A stretch of 12,215 nucleotides of DNA. Origin: Treponemataceae bacterium. Its GTDB lineage: Bacteria > Spirochaetota > Spirochaetia > Treponematales > Treponemataceae. A program made the translations under genes and the position numbers. Within the stretch, counting starts at the first letter, position 1. Each line of letters begins with the position of its first letter. Shown piece by piece: positions 5,961 to 12,215 of the stretch. The stretch is from NCBI GenBank assembly GCA_024402455.1, contig JAKSTS010000055.1:1-12215 (forward strand). The letters are read 5' to 3'. The notes beneath the pieces were generated by a model. It was not told the DNA's origin and did not search any database. It saw only the letters and a list, made by a program, of their open reading frames with translations.

Positions 5961-7685
5961 GTGAAAGGACACAAAAGACAATTTGGAGCTGATTTTATCT
6001 CTCAACTGATGGCAAAGATTTTTTTTGCTTTTGTGTTTTTGTGTCCTTTTGTGCCTATTCATGCAGATGAATGGGTGCTTGCAGCTGTTCCTTTCAGTGT
6101 GAGTGCTTCACAGTCAAACCTTGATTCTGCGCAGAAAGCTGCAGTAGAATTGCCTGCATTGATTTTAGGTTGTCTTGACGGGCGTGGCGGTCATCTTCTT
6201 GAAGAATCAGAAATTGAGCGGCGTGTCCGTTACGAATTAAAAGAAGAGCGCAAGGAACTTTTTAACGAGCTTTCTTCCGAAATCAGAAAAAAAGATGCAA
6301 TTTTTTTTGATGAAGGTTCTAAAAGACAGAAGCAGAAGCTTACCAAAGAATCAGACAAAAAAATCGAAGAAATCCGTACAAAAATTTCCTATAATCTGCA
6401 GAAAGATGCAGAGCCGCTTGGTCTTGATCCGAGCGTAAAAACTTCTCCTTTTGCAATAAATCAAAAAGCTGTTTATGTTTCAGATGAACGTCCGGGCGAC
6501 CGGCTTGTCATAAAGCTGTGGAAGAATGATGCATCGAAACAGTTTGAAGGCAGACGCACAGACGAAAGTTCTTTTGCTTTTGAAAAGCGCGTAATTGATG
6601 AACATGTAGACGGAATTATAACCGGAAGCATGATTGAACGTTCTGGTTTTGTGAATGTGTCTGTTGAATTTTCTGTTTTTCCTGGTGCAGTAGTTGCTGC
6701 AACCATAAGTGATGTCGGCAGTCTTTCTGACCTTCCGACTCTTGCAACGCTGATAGCAAAAGAACTTTATCCTTTTGTGCTCAATTCTAAGCCTGTTCAG
6801 CTTCGTTTTGAAATTATGCCTGAAGAAGCTGCAAAAAATGCCAGAATCTATATTGACGGTGCACTTCCGCAGGATGTTTCTGAAATTGAAGTTGAAAACG
6901 GAAAACACAATATTTATATTTATTCAGACGGCTATGAAGCAAAACATTTTGAATATGCTTTTACAGAAACTGATGAATTTATAATTCAGGTTAAAATGCC
7001 GCCGAAGAAGATTGTAAATGTTGCTTTTGAAGCACAGACAAGCAATCAAAGCCTTTATGCTTTAGGACTTCCACTTGAGAATCCTTCTCATGTATCTGTT
7101 GAAAAAGGTACAACTCTTGGTGAAATTTCTGATGATTTTGGAAAAAAACGTTACTTTATAGTTAAAAACAATACAGACAGAACTGATTCTAAATCAGATC
7201 CGAATGTGCAGGGCTCAATTACTTTTGCACCTGCATTGGTTGATTATTCATACGAGATTGAAAAAACAAGAACCAATTTGTATAATTCCTACGCTGCTTT
7301 GCTTTTTTCTTTGCCGGCGCTTTTTTTCTCAAAAGGCATGACTATAGCAAATCAAAATTCGCTTAGCTACAACAGGGGCGATTCTTCTGCCGTTGCACAA
7401 TGGCAGATGTACTCAAATTATTCTACTGCTGCAACAATTACGCTTGGTGCAAATTTTTTGTTTCAGCTTGGGCGCTATCTGTTTACGGCTAATAAAATCC
7501 TGCCGCAGACTGTTGATATTACAGAAAAATCAGGCAGCAAAATTCTCAATAAAGTTAATAAGAAAAACAGGCTTGAAGTTGAGCCTTATGACATTGAATT
7601 TGTTGATGAATCAGATGATGAAACTGTTGATAATCTTGAAACAACGGAAATAGATTCTTCGAATGAAGAACAAACGCAGCCCTGA
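5961..7685 (+). CDS. Exported protein with coiled-coil and PEGA-like domain, 574 aa
   Basis: I favour GTG 5961, because GGAG (5952-5955) lies five bases upstream. In-frame ATGs at 5934 (overlapping prfB) and 6009 are alternatives; 6009 would leave a short signal peptide (MAKIFFAFVFL) but has no close ribosome binding site. A hydrophobic segment (about residues 17-34) ends in PIHA, a plausible signal-peptidase site. Residues about 78-150 are highly charged and probably coiled-coil. Residues about 296-347 (IYIDGALPQDV, NGKHNIYIYSDGYE) look like a PEGA-type beta domain, which often occurs in envelope proteins. Two hydrophobic segments (about 443-460 and 490-510) may be membrane helices near the C-terminus, followed by a very acidic tail rich in Glu, Asp and Asn (about 537-574). 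It follows prfB by 19 bases and precedes ftsY by 43. Function unknown; an envelope role is inferred. Confidence 0.8.
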   Translation: MKGHKRQFGADFISQLMAKIFFAFVFLCPFVPIHADEWVLAAVPFSVSASQSNLDSAQKAAVELPALILGCLDGRGGHLLEESEIERRVRYELKEERKELFNELSSEIRKKDAIFFDEGSKRQKQKLTKESDKKIEEIRTKISYNLQKDAEPLGLDPSVKTSPFAINQKAVYVSDERPGDRLVIKLWKNDASKQFEGRRTDESSFAFEKRVIDEHVDGIITGSMIERSGFVNVSVEFSVFPGAVVAATISDVGSLSDLPTLATLIAKELYPFVLNSKPVQLRFEIMPEEAAKNARIYIDGALPQDVSEIEVENGKHNIYIYSDGYEAKHFEYAFTETDEFIIQVKMPPKKIVNVAFEAQTSNQSLYALGLPLENPSHVSVEKGTTLGEISDDFGKKRYFIVKNNTDRTDSKSDPNVQGSITFAPALVDYSYEIEKTRTNLYNSYAALLFSLPALFFSKGMTIANQNSLSYNRGDSSAVAQWQMYSNYSTAATITLGANFLFQLGRYLFTANKILPQTVDITEKSGSKILNKVNKKNRLEVEPYDIEFVDESDDETVDNLETTEIDSSNEEQTQP

Positions 7686-7728
7686 AAATTTCAGATTAGT
7701 GCTGTCTTAAAACAAAAAGAGGAATTAT

Positions 7729-8604
7729 ATGGCTAAAAATGGTTTTTCAGAAAAATTAAAGTCGCTTTTTTCGCATAAATCTGAACTTTCAGATGAATTT
7801 TTTGAAGATTTGGCAGATGTTTTGATTGAAGGCGATCTGGGTGCAAAAACAGCATATGAACTTTCTGAACAGGCTGAAAAAGAATGCAGAAAAAATGGAA
7901 TTGTTACACAAGAGGGTGTCTATGATGTTTTAAAGCAGAATATCCGCTCTTTTGTTAAAGAAATAAAACTTGAACCGCCCGAAGGCAAAACTTCAATTTA
8001 TCTTATGCTTGGTGTAAATGGTGTAGGCAAAACAACAACTGCTGCAAAACTTGGCCGCTATTTTGAAAACAACGGTGTAAAGCCGATTGTTCTTGCTGCT
8101 GCAGATACTTTCCGTGCGGCTGCAATTGAACAGCTTCAATATCATGGTGAACAGTTGAAATTACGTGTTGTTGCCCATCAAGACGGCAGCGATCCTGGTG
8201 CTGTTGTGTTTGATGCTGCTGATGCGGTTTCTTCTCAGGGTGGTGGACTTGTAATTGCAGATACTGCCGGTCGTCTGCACAATAAAGAAAATCTTGTGCG
8301 CGAGCTTCAAAAAATTGACCGCATTGCATCTCAAAAAGCAAGCGAAGGCTGCTATAAAAAAATTCTTGTAATTGATGCAACGACAGGTCAGAATGCGCTC
8401 AGACAGGCAGAAGTTTTCCACGAAGCTGTTGGCGTTGATGCTGTGGTTCTTACAAAATATGATTCAACTGCACGTGGTGGTGTTGCAGCTCTTGTTGGAA
8501 AAGAATTAAATCTTCCTGTTGCGTTTGTTGGCACTGGTGAAAAATACGAAGATTTAAATCTTTTTGATGCAGATTTTTATGTTGAGACATTTGTCGGTGA
8601 ATAA
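7729..8604 (+). CDS. ftsY: Signal recognition particle receptor FtsY, 291 aa
   Basis: FtsY is the membrane-associated GTPase that docks SRP-bound ribosomes (Ffh) at the Sec translocon. An AGAGGA ribosome binding site (7718-7723) lies five bases before the ATG. Residues 1-80 form the helical N domain. The G domain carries G1 GVNGVGKTTT (95-104), G2 DTFRAAA (126-132), G3 DTAGR (178-182), G4 TKYD (242-245) and the closing GTGEKYEDL (268-276). The order and the DTFRAAA/GQNAL motifs mark the SRP GTPase family; the short N-terminus without an M domain marks FtsY rather than Ffh. At 291 residues it lacks the long acidic A domain of E. coli FtsY, as many bacterial homologues do. G4 has Tyr where Leu or Met is usual (TKLD/TKMD), a conservative change. 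The next gene overlaps its 3' end by eight bases. Confidence 0.95.
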   Translation: MAKNGFSEKLKSLFSHKSELSDEFFEDLADVLIEGDLGAKTAYELSEQAEKECRKNGIVTQEGVYDVLKQNIRSFVKEIKLEPPEGKTSIYLMLGVNGVGKTTTAAKLGRYFENNGVKPIVLAAADTFRAAAIEQLQYHGEQLKLRVVAHQDGSDPGAVVFDAADAVSSQGGGLVIADTAGRLHNKENLVRELQKIDRIASQKASEGCYKKILVIDATTGQNALRQAEVFHEAVGVDAVVLTKYDSTARGGVAALVGKELNLPVAFVGTGEKYEDLNLFDADFYVETFVGE

Positions 8605-9364
8605 AAAACTTTTTTTTGTTTTTTGTTTTATATGTATTGTTTCTCAAGTTTTTTGTGGAGATAATACCCGTCTTGATAACACAGGAAGATTCCGCCTGCA
8701 GCGCAGCGGTTCTGGTCTAGGTGCAGAATCTGCCGGCGATGTAACGTATGTTGTGCGAACAGATAAAGGCATTGAATCAATGGTGTTTGCTGATGAAGCA
8801 GGCTACAGACAGTGTTTTTATGACGAAGAAATGAATCTTATAAAAGAGCAGAAATGGCTTTATGCATCAGAATCTTCGGTTTTGGTTGCTGAAACTTTTT
8901 ATTCTTATACAGAGTCCGAAGAGATTTTGCACAAAAAGCAGCGTACAATTACGCGCTATGACGAAGGAACTCAAACAAAAACACGATACAGCCCGGAAGG
9001 TTTTGTACTTGCTGAATCTGTTTTTGAGCTTAATGAAAACAGTCAGCCCAAGAAAAAGCCTGTAAGTTCATTTATGAAAAAATATGATGAAAAGGGCCGT
9101 GTAATTGAAGAGCAGACTGCCGACAAAGAGCATGGTCTTATTAAACGCACTTTTTCATATGACGGCAAAGGTCATCGCCCGGATGAAAAGCGTTTTGAAG
9201 CTGGCAAAGAAGTTTTTGACCGCACTTATGTAAGCGAAAAAGATTATGTTGAAAAAGTGCTTTTTGATGACGGCATGGCTGTAGTAACAAATTATGAAAA
9301 CGGTATAAAAAAATCTCAGCATATCGAACAGGACGGCATGATTATAAGGAGCGTGAACCAGTGA
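8597..9364 (+). CDS. Exported protein of unknown function, 255 aa
   Basis: The frame extends upstream inside ftsY, but I chose GTG 8597, which overlaps the ftsY stop by eight bases and places a typical signal peptide at the N-terminus: NKK followed by a hydrophobic run LFFVFCFICIVSQVFC. ATG 8579 and 8564 are possible but would lengthen the overlap. The cysteine at about residue 20 is followed by Gly-Asp; Phe before it makes this a poor lipobox, though a lipoprotein cannot be excluded. The mature part is hydrophilic and built of beta-strand-like stretches with loosely repeated Y-D-E-x-G / S-Y-D-G-K-G motifs (about residues 165-200), somewhat reminiscent of YD/RHS-type repeats. The 3' end overlaps the next permease by 4 bases (GTGA), so it is translated together with the Lol-type transporter and may be a periplasmic partner. 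No function can be assigned. Confidence 0.75.
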   Translation: MNKKLFFVFCFICIVSQVFCGDNTRLDNTGRFRLQRSGSGLGAESAGDVTYVVRTDKGIESMVFADEAGYRQCFYDEEMNLIKEQKWLYASESSVLVAETFYSYTESEEILHKKQRTITRYDEGTQTKTRYSPEGFVLAESVFELNENSQPKKKPVSSFMKKYDEKGRVIEEQTADKEHGLIKRTFSYDGKGHRPDEKRFEAGKEVFDRTYVSEKDYVEKVLFDDGMAVVTNYENGIKKSQHIEQDGMIIRSVNQ

Positions 9365-10656
9365 AAAAATCTATGTCTGTTTCATGGCTTTTTTTTGTTT
9401 CAAGGCGCTTTGCTTCAGAAGATAAAAAAGGCAGGGCTGCATTAACTTCTTTTCTGGCTTCACTTGGCATTGCTTTTGGTGTAATGACCCTTATTACGAT
9501 AATTTCTGTTATGAATGGTCTTCAGATGAGCTACATCGACAGTATTCTTGAGATAAGCTCTTATCATATTCGTGTGCAGGGTCATAATAGTGATGAATAT
9601 GCGCGCTTTTCTGAATATGCCTTAAATGACGGCGATGTTTCTGTTTGTGTTCCATTTTATGAAGGACAGAGTCTTATAGCCGCAGATAAGGGACGGCAGA
9701 GCGGGGCACTTATCAGGGCTGTTTCTCCGGAGATTTACGAAACTGACAAAGGTTTCCGTAGAGAATTAAAAATTACCGACGGTGATTTTGATTTATCGCA
9801 GCAGGATTATATTGTCATTGGTGATGAACTTGCGTATGAGCTTAATGTTTCTGTTGGCGATGAAGTGACACTTGTTGCTGTTTCAGGTTCTTCTGCCGTA
9901 AGCCTTATTGATACAAGCCGTATCTATACTGTTTCTGGTCTTTTTTCCTGCGGTTATTCAGGCATCAATTCGTCTTTTGTGTTCGTGTCTGACGTGAACA
10001 AAGCTGAACTTTTTGGAAACACTGCCTTGCCTGTGATTGGCGTAAAACTGAAAGACAGCAGCTTTGACAGCCGCTATACAGCAAAAATTTCAAAAGTTTT
10101 TTCTGAATTGAATCTTGAGTCGTGGCGCAGTTATAACCGTGCTTTTTTTGGTGCGCTTCGTGTTGAAAAAAACATGATGATGATGCTTGTGCTTTTGATT
10201 TTTGTTGTTGTCGGTGTAAACATTTTTAACAGTCTGCGGCGCATCGTTTATGAACGGAAAGATGATATTGCTGTGCTGTCTGCCTTGGGTGCCAGAAAAA
10301 ATGCAATTCAGTCGATTTTTATTTTGCAGGGTTTTTTGACAGGTTTTGCAGGTGCCGTGCCCGGAACTGCTTTTGGTCTGCTGCTGTGTGTAAATATTGA
10401 TAAAATCCTGTTTTTTATTTCCAGTTTTTTATATCATATTGAGCATTCATTTGCCGTGCTTTTTTCGCCGGAAAGCGTGCATTATATTGAATATAACATG
10501 ATGTATGATGTTTTTGCGTCTGTGCCGCCAAGAATTGTACTGAGCGAAGTTTGCATTATTGCTGTTTTTGGTGTTTTTGCTTCGCTTGTGGCTTCATGGG
10601 CTGCAAGCAGAAGTGTCCTTAATTTGTCTTGTGCAGAGGTGTTGCGTGATGAGTAA
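9361..10656 (+). CDS. LolC/LolE-family ABC transporter permease, 431 aa
   Basis: This is the inner-membrane subunit of a lipoprotein-release type ABC transporter (FtsX-like permease with MacB-type periplasmic domain). It starts with GTG 9361, behind AAGGAG (9346-9351), and shares GTGA with the upstream stop. The first membrane helix is about residues 28-52 (ASLGIAFGVMTLITIISVM), followed by a large periplasmic domain (about 55-265, with ISSYHIRV and SVGDEVTL), then three helices at about 271-293, 318-345 and 394-419. The cytoplasmic loop DIAVLSALGARKNAIQSIF (302-320) is the conserved coupling segment that contacts LolD. Its size is near E. coli LolC/LolE (about 400-414). It pairs with LolD and the second permease. 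Which is LolC and which LolE cannot be decided from sequence alone; other FtsX-like exporters remain possible. Confidence 0.88.
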   Translation: MKKSMSVSWLFFVSRRFASEDKKGRAALTSFLASLGIAFGVMTLITIISVMNGLQMSYIDSILEISSYHIRVQGHNSDEYARFSEYALNDGDVSVCVPFYEGQSLIAADKGRQSGALIRAVSPEIYETDKGFRRELKITDGDFDLSQQDYIVIGDELAYELNVSVGDEVTLVAVSGSSAVSLIDTSRIYTVSGLFSCGYSGINSSFVFVSDVNKAELFGNTALPVIGVKLKDSSFDSRYTAKISKVFSELNLESWRSYNRAFFGALRVEKNMMMMLVLLIFVVVGVNIFNSLRRIVYERKDDIAVLSALGARKNAIQSIFILQGFLTGFAGAVPGTAFGLLLCVNIDKILFFISSFLYHIEHSFAVLFSPESVHYIEYNMMYDVFASVPPRIVLSEVCIIAVFGVFASLVASWAASRSVLNLSCAEVLRDE

Positions 10657-11332
10657 TGAACCTTTAGTTAGAGTTGAAAATCTTTCAAAAATTTATAATG
10701 CCGAAAGCGAGCAGCTTGAAATATTAAAGAATCTTTCTTTGACTGTTGAAAGAGGAACAAAAGTTGTCATTACCGGTGAAAGTGGTTCTGGCAAAAGCAC
10801 ATTGCTCAATATAATCGGTGCTTTAGATGCTCCTTCCTGTGGTTCTGTAAAAGTTGGCGATTTTATCGTAAGCGATAAAAATGAGGAAGAACTTACCCAT
10901 TACCGCTCAAAAGTGCTCGGCTTGATTTTTCAGTTTCATTATCTGCTTAAAGATTTTAATGCAGTTGAAAATGTCGCAATGAGTGCACTTATTGCCGGTG
11001 TTTCAAAACGCAGGGCAATTGAACGTGCAAAAGACCTTCTGTGCGATGTCGGGCTTGAACAGCGTTTTTATCATTTTCCGTCGCAGCTTTCTGGTGGAGA
11101 GCGGCAGCGCGTGGCTGTTGCCCGTGCCCTTATAAATGACCCTGAACTTATTCTGGCTGATGAACCGACCGGAAATCTTGACCCTGTAAATGCACAGAAT
11201 GTGGGTTCCCTTTTGTTTTCTCTTGTTGAACGATATAAAAAAACGCTGCTTCTTGTAACTCATGATATGAATCTTGCAAAAAACGGTGACTTTATTTACA
11301 GCATAAAAAATGGGAACCTTGTTGAATTATGA
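10649..11332 (+). CDS. lolD: LolD-type ABC transporter ATPase, 227 aa
   Basis: This is the ATP-hydrolysing subunit that drives the LolC/E-type permeases encoded on either side. ATG 10649 overlaps the upstream stop by eight bases and has AGAGG (10635-10639) nine bases before it; in-frame codons further upstream lie inside the permease gene and add residues foreign to the family. The motifs are Walker [10 protein letters not shown] (43-51), the Q-loop [10 protein letters not shown] (94-103), which resembles the LolD-specific FQFHHLLPEF, the signature [15 protein letters not shown] (147-161), Walker B LILADEP (167-173) followed by TGNLD, and the switch His in VTHD (205). The length of 227 is normal for LolD (about 230). 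LolD works in the cytoplasm, bound to the inner membrane, and powers release of outer-membrane lipoproteins to LolA in Gram-negative bacteria. Substrate in this organism is inferred. Confidence 0.92.
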   Translation: MSNEPLVRVENLSKIYNAESEQLEILKNLSLTVERGTKVVITGESGSGKSTLLNIIGALDAPSCGSVKVGDFIVSDKNEEELTHYRSKVLGLIFQFHYLLKDFNAVENVAMSALIAGVSKRRAIERAKDLLCDVGLEQRFYHFPSQLSGGERQRVAVARALINDPELILADEPTGNLDPVNAQNVGSLLFSLVERYKKTLLLVTHDMNLAKNGDFIYSIKNGNLVEL

Positions 11333-12215
11333 CAATTTCTTCTTTACTGCGTCTGTCATTTCGTTTTATGTTTCCGTCAAAGCCAGATGCTGCCTCTGCA
11401 GATGGTTCGTTCTCAAAAAGTCCTGCAAAGCGCAGCGTTTTTGCTTCAATGATTTGTGTTGCTTTGAGCCTGATTCCTCTTTTGGTTGTGCTTGTTTTTG
11501 CAGGCAGCATGATAACGGGCATGACAGAACGCATTGTGGAACTTTCGTCTTATCATATGCAGGCTATTCAATATAAAGCACAGTCAAATTCTGCTGAAAA
11601 TATTGAGCAGTTAAAAGTGCTTGCTTCTGTTTTTGACAGAATGGAAGGTGTAGAAGGCACATATATTGAACGTACAGGCATGGCGCTTGCAACCGGCAGA
11701 AAAGAACGGAGCGGTGCTACTGTAAGGGCGGTTGAACCGGGTTTATTTGATGAAAATCAATCTTTTAGAAATCTTTTTGAAATAAAAGACGGAACTCTTT
11801 CATTTGAAAATAGCCGCAGCGCTATAATTGGTAATGCACTCGCAAAAAAAATAGATGTTTCTGTTGGCGACACAATAAGGCTTATAACAATGAGTACGCT
11901 GCCAAACGGAAAAACTGTGCCAAAGACTGTTGCTTTTAAGGTTTGCGGCATAGTTTCTTCTGGTTATCAGGAACTTGATGCTCTCTGGGTTTTTGTTCCG
12001 CTTGAAACTGGTTTTGAATTCTTAGCTTCGAATGTTTCAAGAGTACTTGTCGGCATAAAAACTTCTGATGCTTTTGCAAAAGGTCTTTATGCACTGCAGG
12101 AAGAATGTCAGGAAGCAGCCGGTTCAAAATTTGGAGTCTATAACTGGAAAGAGCTTAACAGATCAACTTATGAAACTTTCAGTACGACAAAAATGATGCT
12201 GCTTTTTATAATGTT
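11329..12215 (+). CDS. Second LolC/LolE-family permease (3' end outside the window)
   Basis: The frame starts at ATG 11329, sharing ATGA with the lolD stop, and stays open for 295 codons to the end of the window without a stop. It is a diverged paralogue of the permease before lolD. Both have a first helix followed by SSYH (ELSSYHMQ here, EISSYHIR there), and an SVGD segment in the periplasmic domain (VSVGDTIRL). Here the first helix is about residues 45-69 (CVALSLIPLLVVLVFAGSM). It is preceded by a Ser/Ala/Lys-rich cytoplasmic stretch of about 20 residues (SKPDAASADGSFSKSPAKRS) that the other copy has only in shorter, different form. A second hydrophobic segment begins at the right edge (MMLLFIM), matching the second helix of the family. 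Two different permeases around one LolD fit a LolCDE heterotrimer. There is no strong ribosome binding site, so coupling to lolD is likely. Confidence 0.88.
   Translation, partial: MTISSLLRLSFRFMFPSKPDAASADGSFSKSPAKRSVFASMICVALSLIPLLVVLVFAGSMITGMTERIVELSSYHMQAIQYKAQSNSAENIEQLKVLASVFDRMEGVEGTYIERTGMALATGRKERSGATVRAVEPGLFDENQSFRNLFEIKDGTLSFENSRSAIIGNALAKKIDVSVGDTIRLITMSTLPNGKTVPKTVAFKVCGIVSSGYQELDALWVFVPLETGFEFLASNVSRVLVGIKTSDAFAKGLYALQEECQEAAGSKFGVYNWKELNRSTYETFSTTKMMLLFIM

Noticed and set aside
8564..8596. Longer N-terminus for the exported protein after ftsY
   Set aside because: It would overlap ftsY by up to 41 bases and spoil the signal peptide; GTG 8597 is a better fit, though not proven.
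10559..10648. Upstream in-frame extension of lolD
   Set aside because: It lies inside the permease gene and encodes residues foreign to LolD; ATG 10649 has a ribosome binding site and matches the family start.

Overview
The window looks like a chromosomal segment of a spirochaete, most likely a Treponema (roughly 40% G+C by eye). This rests on the gene content: a TlyC/CorC-type CBS protein followed by an exported TPR protein, a short FtsY without the acidic N-terminal domain, and a LolCDE-type transporter encoded next to unnamed exported proteins. The genus is an inference. I saw no tRNA, rRNA, transposon, phage gene or CRISPR array.

Region A (1-2722, + strand) holds the 3' part of a TlyC/CorC-family gene, which runs off the left edge. 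Two bases later comes a 672-residue secreted TPR protein starting with GTG, and the pair ends at a strong hairpin terminator (2677-2735). Region B (2723-2970) has no convincing gene, but carries a perfect 20-bp inverted repeat that can terminate transcription between the convergent genes. Region C (2971-4464) is a divergent pair: an exported fibronectin-III-like/TPR-like protein on the minus strand and a 93-residue Cas2-like protein on the plus strand. Their start codons are only 63 bp apart. Both starts sit six bases beyond a -10-like box, and the two -35 boxes overlap, which suggests mirror-image promoters and leaderless transcripts.

Region D (4465-4803) has no clear gene but is rich in small hairpins and contains the prfB leader. 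Region E (4804-12215, + strand) reads as one long operon: prfB (release factor 2, with the classic programmed +1 frameshift at CTT-TGA-C), an exported protein with a PEGA-like domain, ftsY, a small exported protein of unknown function, a LolC/E-type permease, lolD, and a second LolC/E-type permease cut by the right edge. The last four junctions overlap by 4 to 8 bases, so translational coupling is likely. The operon combines translation termination, SRP-dependent membrane targeting, and release of lipoproteins or other substrates from the inner membrane.

The most unusual content is the orphan Cas2-like gene with its apparently leaderless, symmetric divergent promoter, and the structured gap between it and prfB.
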